From positions 166,482 through 230,481 of the forward strand of contig MNCI01036292.1 of NCBI GenBank assembly GCA_015680685.1: DNA of 64,000 bases. Reading direction: 5' to 3'. Position 1 is the stretch's first letter. Every line of letters starts with the position of its first letter. This stretch comes from Gnetum montanum (Eukaryota; Streptophyta; Gnetopsida; Gnetales; Gnetaceae). The notes under the pieces were generated by a model. That model was given only the letters and a program-made list of their open reading frames with translations, searched no databases and was not told where the DNA came from. Position numbers and translations under genes: made by a program. Below, in pieces: positions 58,740 to 64,000 of this stretch.

Positions 58740-60010
58740 TTAATCTTGTTAGTGAGGCTAAATTTTGGTTCTACAAATACCACTCTTTTCCCCAAAGCTG
58801 ACTTGGTAGAGCCAAAAAGCAAATTCCTTATAGAACCATTTTTCCACTATACTAATCTATTCATCTAGATAGAGTTGACCTGGCATAGTTATTTTTCACA
58901 CTCATTTGTAGAACCATATTTTGGCTCTCTAAAGTATGCTTAATTTGAAGCTCTCACCTTGGGTGATGATGTGGCACATAGAATCATTTCTATTATGTTG
59001 AATCAATTTTGATTCTACAAACCAATATCCCACGTGTGAAAGGAAATTTTGACATTTTCATTATGTTTTAATCCTACAAATCTAACTTAAGTAGAATCCT
59101 TTTATAAAGCTAATTTCTAGTTCTATGAGCCTCCTCTACATGTTGACGTAAGTAAATGATGATGTAGCTTGTAAAACAATTTTAGCTTTTCTTTGAAGAA
59201 CCAAATTCTAGTTCTATAAGCCTACCTCACTAAGTAGATTATATGATAGAAGTAGAAATATTGGTATAGAGTATATGCTTATTAGTCATTAAGCCATTTT
59301 GTAGAATCACATTTTGGTTCTATGAACTAGACCTCCATAAAAGCTAACACAATAGAAGCTTACATGGTAGATGTTGACATGGCAGAGCTCATTCATAGAA
59401 TGGAAATTTGGCTTTACCAACTAGTTCTTTATCTAGATGTTGATGTGGCATATGCCAACATGGAAGAGATCCTTTGAAAAATCACCCTTTAACTTTATGA
59501 ATCTGATGCTGCACAATGAGTTAAAGTGGTAGAACCATTTTGTAGGGCCAATCTTCAATTCTATGAGCTTCCTCTTTATGTTGATAGGGCTTATAAAACA
59601 ATTTTGTAGAGCTTATCTTTGGTTCTATCAATCAAAATGTAACATCTTTTGTGTTAAAAATATTTTAAACTAAGTAATTTTATAGCCCTACATAGCATTT
59701 TTTCTAAAAGAAGCTAACTTGGTAGATGTAGCAGTGGAATCATTTGTAGAGTTAATTTCGATTCTTTAGGAAAGCTTATTTTAATGTATTTTTGTGATGT
59801 GGCTATAAAAATACTATGTAGAGCTACTTATTCACTTTACAATCATGTTCTACATAAGACAAAGCTAACATGAAAGAGCTATGTCCAAGTTAACTCTAAG
59901 TCATATCATCAAATGCTCACATGGTAGAACCAAACAGGGTATTCTTTGAAGAGCTATTTCTTAATTATACAAATATCCTTTATATTAATAGAGCTAATTT
60001 GGAAGGGTCT
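58740..60010 (-). repeat. Field of degenerate 60-130 bp repeats in element G
   Basis: The core word (T)TGTAGAACCA-ATTTTGGTTCTATGAGC recurs in varied form at about 58761, 58906, 59001, 59120, 59205, 59293, 59395, 59480, 59530, 59600, 59740 and 59810, often followed by CTC-TCATGTTGATGTGG and a CTAACATGG(C/T)AGA word. The core is itself partly self-complementary (GAACCAAA / TTTGGTTC). It lies between the integrase and the extra ORF of G. Confidence 0.62.
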
Positions 60011-61490
60011 TATTCCATGATTTTTTCCTACCAAACTTCTTCTTATCAAGCTGATGTGGCAAACATTCTTTAATAATCTATTTTAAATTAAAATCGAGCC
60101 TCTTTTTCTTGAAGTCAAGGTTTCTCTTTAGCACTCAATTGTCTGTTTAAATATCTATTATGATGAAATTGATTTAAAGGCTGTTTGATTCCATTTTGAT
60201 GAGCTCAACTTAACTTTTAGATAGGAAAACATGATTTCAACCAATAAATTCTATTCTTAATATCCAACTCAATCATCTTGTGTAGTGCCTAACTTAATTT
60301 GAGAACACTAGCTTTTCAATTTTACCTATAACAAATTGGAAGACTTTAGGAAGGTTAGCTTTTATCTTACAAATTAAAATTCAATGCATCAAACCCTAGC
60401 TCGTCCTTGTAGTAAGATCTAATTTGAAAAGTGGAGCTTAATCTTTGCTCCATTAACAATGGAAGTGTTACCATGAATTTTGTTCTTGAAAAGAGGGTTT
60501 GAGTTGGAGAAATATTTCATTTAACATTTATCTTACTATTGTCTAGGGCTTGCTTTCCTTTAATGGTAGCATGAGAAGAATTTACCCTATCAACATAATC
60601 TATGGCTATTCCATGAAAGTGGTAAATTGTTGTAACAATAATTTTCCCAAACAAAAATAACCTTCTTCTTACAACACTTATGTACAAACAAAGATAAATT
60701 GAGTATAAGCTTAAATATTTTTATAGGAAAAACTCCCTATAGCTTAAGGCTTAACAAGGATGAAAAAACATCAATCCTTAAATTTTTAGATAAACTAAGT
60801 GAAACTAAGCTAATGAAACTAGATGACACTATACAATACTTACTACTTTCCTCAAAACCTTTCATTTTGAGGCTCCATCATACTCAAGCTCAGTCATCAC
60901 TTGAGTAGGTATCGCAACTTGTACTTCATTATCCCAATCTCGACCTTCATTGGGCTCCTCAAAACTTGCATCTTATTTGGACTTTTTTTCTTCTTCTTGC
61001 TCCTTTTTTGAGCTCTAGATCCTTTTTTCCATGAATGTTATTTTTAGACTAATTTACTAAGAAATCCTCATAATTGAAAGCCTACCTTGGAATATTTTTG
61101 TTGATTTCCCTCTTTGTGAGAGATTTGAACACTTTGGAAGTTTAACCCATTATTGGACATGTATTAACCTTACACTTGTGATTATGAAGAATTCATTAGA
61201 GAGCCATGTCATAAATAGATAAATATAGGCTTCCTCATAAGAAACAACTCTATAGAACATCCCTTGCATGTGTTCAAGGCAACATCCAAATAGATATGGA
61301 ATGAAAGGCCTAGCTCTCATTTTGACTCTCCCTAGATTAGCAAAAAATATTCCTCTAATAATGGATCTTGACTTTCCAACCAATATACAATTATGGATTT
61401 TATAGCTTCACTTTAGCCTTCCTATATAATGCTAATAAATTTTTTACAACATAATATTTACATATTTACAATTGTGTCAGCTATTCTTGA
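60011..61490 (-). other. Element G spacer after integrase
   Basis: Decayed sequence without a clear domain. A minus open frame at 61383-61150 and an acidic minus stretch near 60960 (EEPNEGRDWDNEVQVAIP) may be the degenerate end of pol or an untranslated region. The plus open frame at 60699-60908 has no recognised family. Confidence 0.4.
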
Positions 61491-62800
61491 ACTGTTCTAA
61501 GTGGGTGGTTGCTCAAAGTAATGTTTTAGATGGAGAGCATTAAATAGATAGCTCAACACTTGTGCATCTAGTGAAGCAAGCTTAAAAGTGTTTTCAAACA
61601 CTTGTTACCCAATTAGCAAGGACCCAATCCACCTAGTTGAAAATTTATTTGTCTTATCTTTCTTATTAACTTTTCACAACCAAACCAAATCTCCTTCTCT
61701 AAATGCTTTTTGTCCAACTCGATGATTGAACCATCTCTTTATTAATGTTGCATTATGTAAGATCTTATCTTGGGCTTCATAAATCTCAACTTTTTGCTTC
61801 AATAATAAATCCATAATAACACATTCCTTGTCTGATCATGTGCTATAATTCTTCATGAATCTGATTTTTGAGAACAGACCATATTAGTATTCAAGAATTA
61901 TACCCATAGACTAAGCTAAATGGTGTGATTCCTATGGATATCTTTAGGTTGATCCTATTTTTCCATAGAGCTCCTTGTAAAACTTCATGTCAATTTTCCA
62001 CATTATTATCCATGGAATGTTTGATGTAAGAGCTTAGCTTTTTATTTTTAGATTCAACTAGACCATTTCCTTGTGGATAGTAATTTGAAGATTAATAGAG
62101 TATGATTGATTTCGCTGAAGCCTATCTTATGAACTTGACTAACTAGAAAGCTATGCCATTGTTAGTAACCAATGATTTTGGCATACTAAATCAATTTATA
62201 ATGTGCTATAATCACATCATAGGGTGTGCCTGTTTTAAATGCCTTAGCTTCTAGCTATTTGGTAAAGTAGTCAGTAGCTATCAAAAGAAATCTATGCCTT
62301 GATTTTGATGGAGTAATAGCTCTTATAAAATCCAATCCCCATCTTTGAAAAGGACTATTTACGATGACTAGTTTCAATGGAGCATTAGCTTTTCTCAACT
62401 TTAGCCCATGAAATTGATATATATGGTAAGTCAAAATTTTATCACTCACATCCTTGTACATAGTGGATCAATAAAAAGCATATCTTAATATCTGTTACAT
62501 TGTAGTTCTAAGGGATTTTTAGTATAGGCCTTTGTGATTATGGAATTACTTCAATGCACCTTCAATTTTTTTATTTGATGCACATTCCAATAATATACCT
62601 TTGAATTCTTTCCTATATAGGGTTCCCTAAGTATATATGTATTTCATGGTTTTGATTATAAAAGCTCTTTCCTTGCCTTTAGAGAGATTCTTGTAAATTC
62701 CTCAACTAAAAAGAAACTTAAATATGTCATCATACTAATTAGTGATTTCAAAAAGAGGTAGCACTCCTTGTTCAGATTCTATTATCATCATCCTAGTTAA
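61491..62800 (-). pseudogene. Integrase of gypsy element G
   Basis: Minus-strand blocks in order: FIIKTMKYIYT, GTLYRKEFKGILLECAS (the pre-integrase linker of gypsy elements), FHNHKGLY, YAFYWSTMYKD, ILTYHIYQFHG (consensus CHxCQ-HG, both knuckle Cys now Tyr), PFQRWGLDFIRAITPS (first catalytic Asp), HRFLLIATDYFTK, SLVTNNGIAF (consensus TDNG, second Asp now Asn), YYPQGNGLVESKNKKL (catalytic Glu kept) and ITPFSLVYGYNS. Reverse transcriptase would lie at higher coordinates, but 62.8-64 kb shows none. The gene is inactive. Confidence 0.85.
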
Positions 62801-63212
62801 TCCCATATTCTTAATTGTTTTGCAAGTTTTCAAAGTGAAAATAAATTGTTAAAGTTTGATTATCCAACTAACCCTCTTAAGTCCAATTTCTTTTTATGAT
62901 AGGATTTTTCTAGGTTCACAAATTAATATCCTTCTATGTTTTCTTCAACCTTAGTTTAGGAGTAGTGGGTCTATCCAACTTCTTTTGCTCAACCATTACA
63001 ATGAATCCTGGCTCCTCCCCCATTGATAGAGGCTAAAGAATTGGCTTCAGCAATGGTTTAGAATCCCACTTTGCTGAAACCTAGTCCACTAGAGTTAGAA
63101 CTTAAAACTCCACTTCAGATGATGCAACTAGAGGGGTTTCCTCGACATCCATGAATCCATAAGTGATGATGAGTGTCTCCTTGGACTCCTCACCTACACA
63201 ACCATCTCACCC
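62801..63212. other. Unassigned spacer
   Basis: No domain seen on either strand. The plus frame that leads into the ORF at 63213-63807 contains stops here. Confidence 0.4.
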
Positions 63213-63369
63213 ATGCTAGGTGAAGGGGAGGGGCAAGGAAGTTGGTGGGTGGGGAATTGGAGCTGCCATAGCATTCTGTATTATGGGAGGTTCAATGACC
63301 TATTTCTTTTTAGAGCTAATGTAAGTCCACCCATCATTTTGAACCCTTCAAGTTTGTCGGTTTCCTTTT

Positions 63370-63807
63370 TTGCAAGTGATAATTCTTTGTGGGATGATTC
63401 TTTTCTTCACAAATGCCACAAGCCTTGGGTTGCATGGTTTTGGCCAATTTAGAGGGCAACACTTGAATATTCTCATATTCCACCCCAAAACCTCCTTCCC
63501 AGATGACAAGTCGAAGGTGACCTCTTTTAGGATGTCAACTGGGGAGAGTGACTACCACACAAAAAATCTAATAAAACCATTTCATTCCTTGTTTTTGGTG
63601 AATTTATCAAATGTGATGAACTCACCAAAGAAACCAACAAGTGTGCATAAGAAATTTGAAGTCCAAAACTACCATAATACCCCTAAACTCAGACCCAAAC
63701 CATCACATGTAAGAATTAACTTTGTTAGTTGGGTTGTTGCTAAGTTAGATGACTATGAATATGCTTCCAATTTTTGTTATTTTGATACCTACACTTTAGA
63801 TGCATAG
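63370..63807 (+). CDS. Hypothetical 145-codon ORF
   Basis: Uninterrupted from ATG 63370 to the stop at 63805-63807, one of the longer intact frames in the window. It overlaps another open frame at 63213-63452. It is rich in Ser, Asn, Pro, Lys and His and has no signal peptide or clear membrane segment. Readable parts: GLHGFGQFRGQHLNILIFHP, MNSPKKPTSVHKKFEVQ, INFVSWVVAKLDDYEYA. I do not recognise the family. It could be an exon or a retroelement fragment, or simply chance. Confidence 0.3.
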   Translation: MQVIILCGMILFFTNATSLGLHGFGQFRGQHLNILIFHPKTSFPDDKSKVTSFRMSTGESDYHTKNLIKPFHSLFLVNLSNVMNSPKKPTSVHKKFEVQNYHNTPKLRPKPSHVRINFVSWVVAKLDDYEYASNFCYFDTYTLDA

Positions 63808-64000
63808 TGTGTGAGATGTTAATGATTATATTCACTTTTTTTTGCTACATTCTTGGGTCCTTTTCATTATAATTTTATTTTTTATGATTTTTTTATGTAA
63901 ATTAGTTGTTGTCTCTGTTGGTCTAAATGTGAAGGGAACATAAATTTTTTATGATTGATTCATTGTTTGAAAAATTTCAGCCTTGCATTTTAAGTAATCT
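63808..64000. other. AT-rich window end
   Basis: Nothing recognised. The sequence is cut by the window boundary. Confidence 0.5.

Overview
This window is plant nuclear DNA made almost entirely of decayed, nested retrotransposons. The plant assignment rests on the families present: Tat-lineage and Athila-lineage Ty3/gypsy elements (plant-restricted groups) and an L1-type LINE with plant-style ORF1 domains. The great age of the copies, with every reading frame broken, and the very low density of other genes fit a large, slowly purged genome. A gymnosperm is plausible, but nothing here proves it. I see no intact host gene, tRNA, rRNA, CRISPR array or prokaryotic feature.

Layout. 1-2.2 kb: nothing recognised. 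2.2-4.3 kb (minus): 5'-truncated LINE ORF2 (reverse transcriptase plus C-terminal zinc region). 5.9-6.9 kb (plus): LINE ORF1-like remnant. 7.0-9.1 kb (minus): Tat-type gag fused to an LTR (9111-10856), which is preceded by its polypurine tract and 3' untranslated region (10857-12091). Element B (plus; LTR 12092-13756, tRNA-Asn primer site, gag to 17.0 kb) interrupts that minus-strand untranslated region. The host element (A') appears to resume at about 19.3-20.4 kb with its minisatellite and a protease remnant. Between them, at 17.2-19.05 kb, lie 193-bp tandem repeats and a coiled-coil ORF remnant.

From 20.4 to 55.3 kb the substrate is a tandem array (family R, about 1.27 kb per unit, with a Gag-like zinc knuckle on the minus strand). 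An Athila-like element E (21387-46570) sits inside an R unit. A complete but dead Tat element C (31099-43605, both LTRs, gag, RT, RNase H, second archaeal-type RNase H, integrase) sits inside E and splits E's extra coiled-coil ORF. A smaller element F (51124-54731, minus), with LTRs and a gag/protease-like interior but no visible polymerase, lies in the R array further right. From 55.3 to about 62.9 kb a third gypsy element G (minus) shows an integrase, a degenerate repeat field and another long extra ORF with a coiled coil. The window ends in an unassigned 145-codon plus-strand ORF.

How the parts relate. The order of events can be read from the nesting: R array first, then E, then C; and A' first, then B. 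In the Tat family all four LTRs share a TATA box and a field of short self-complementary motifs built from GCTACGCTATG-like words. Most in-frame stops are TAG or TAA where relatives have Gln, and zinc-knuckle or integrase Cys positions are often Tyr. Both patterns are expected from long-term deamination of methylated cytosine. I found no convincing new functional system; the most unusual items are the LTR hairpin field, the gag-protease-only element F, the extra coiled-coil ORFs and the tandem Gag-fragment array.
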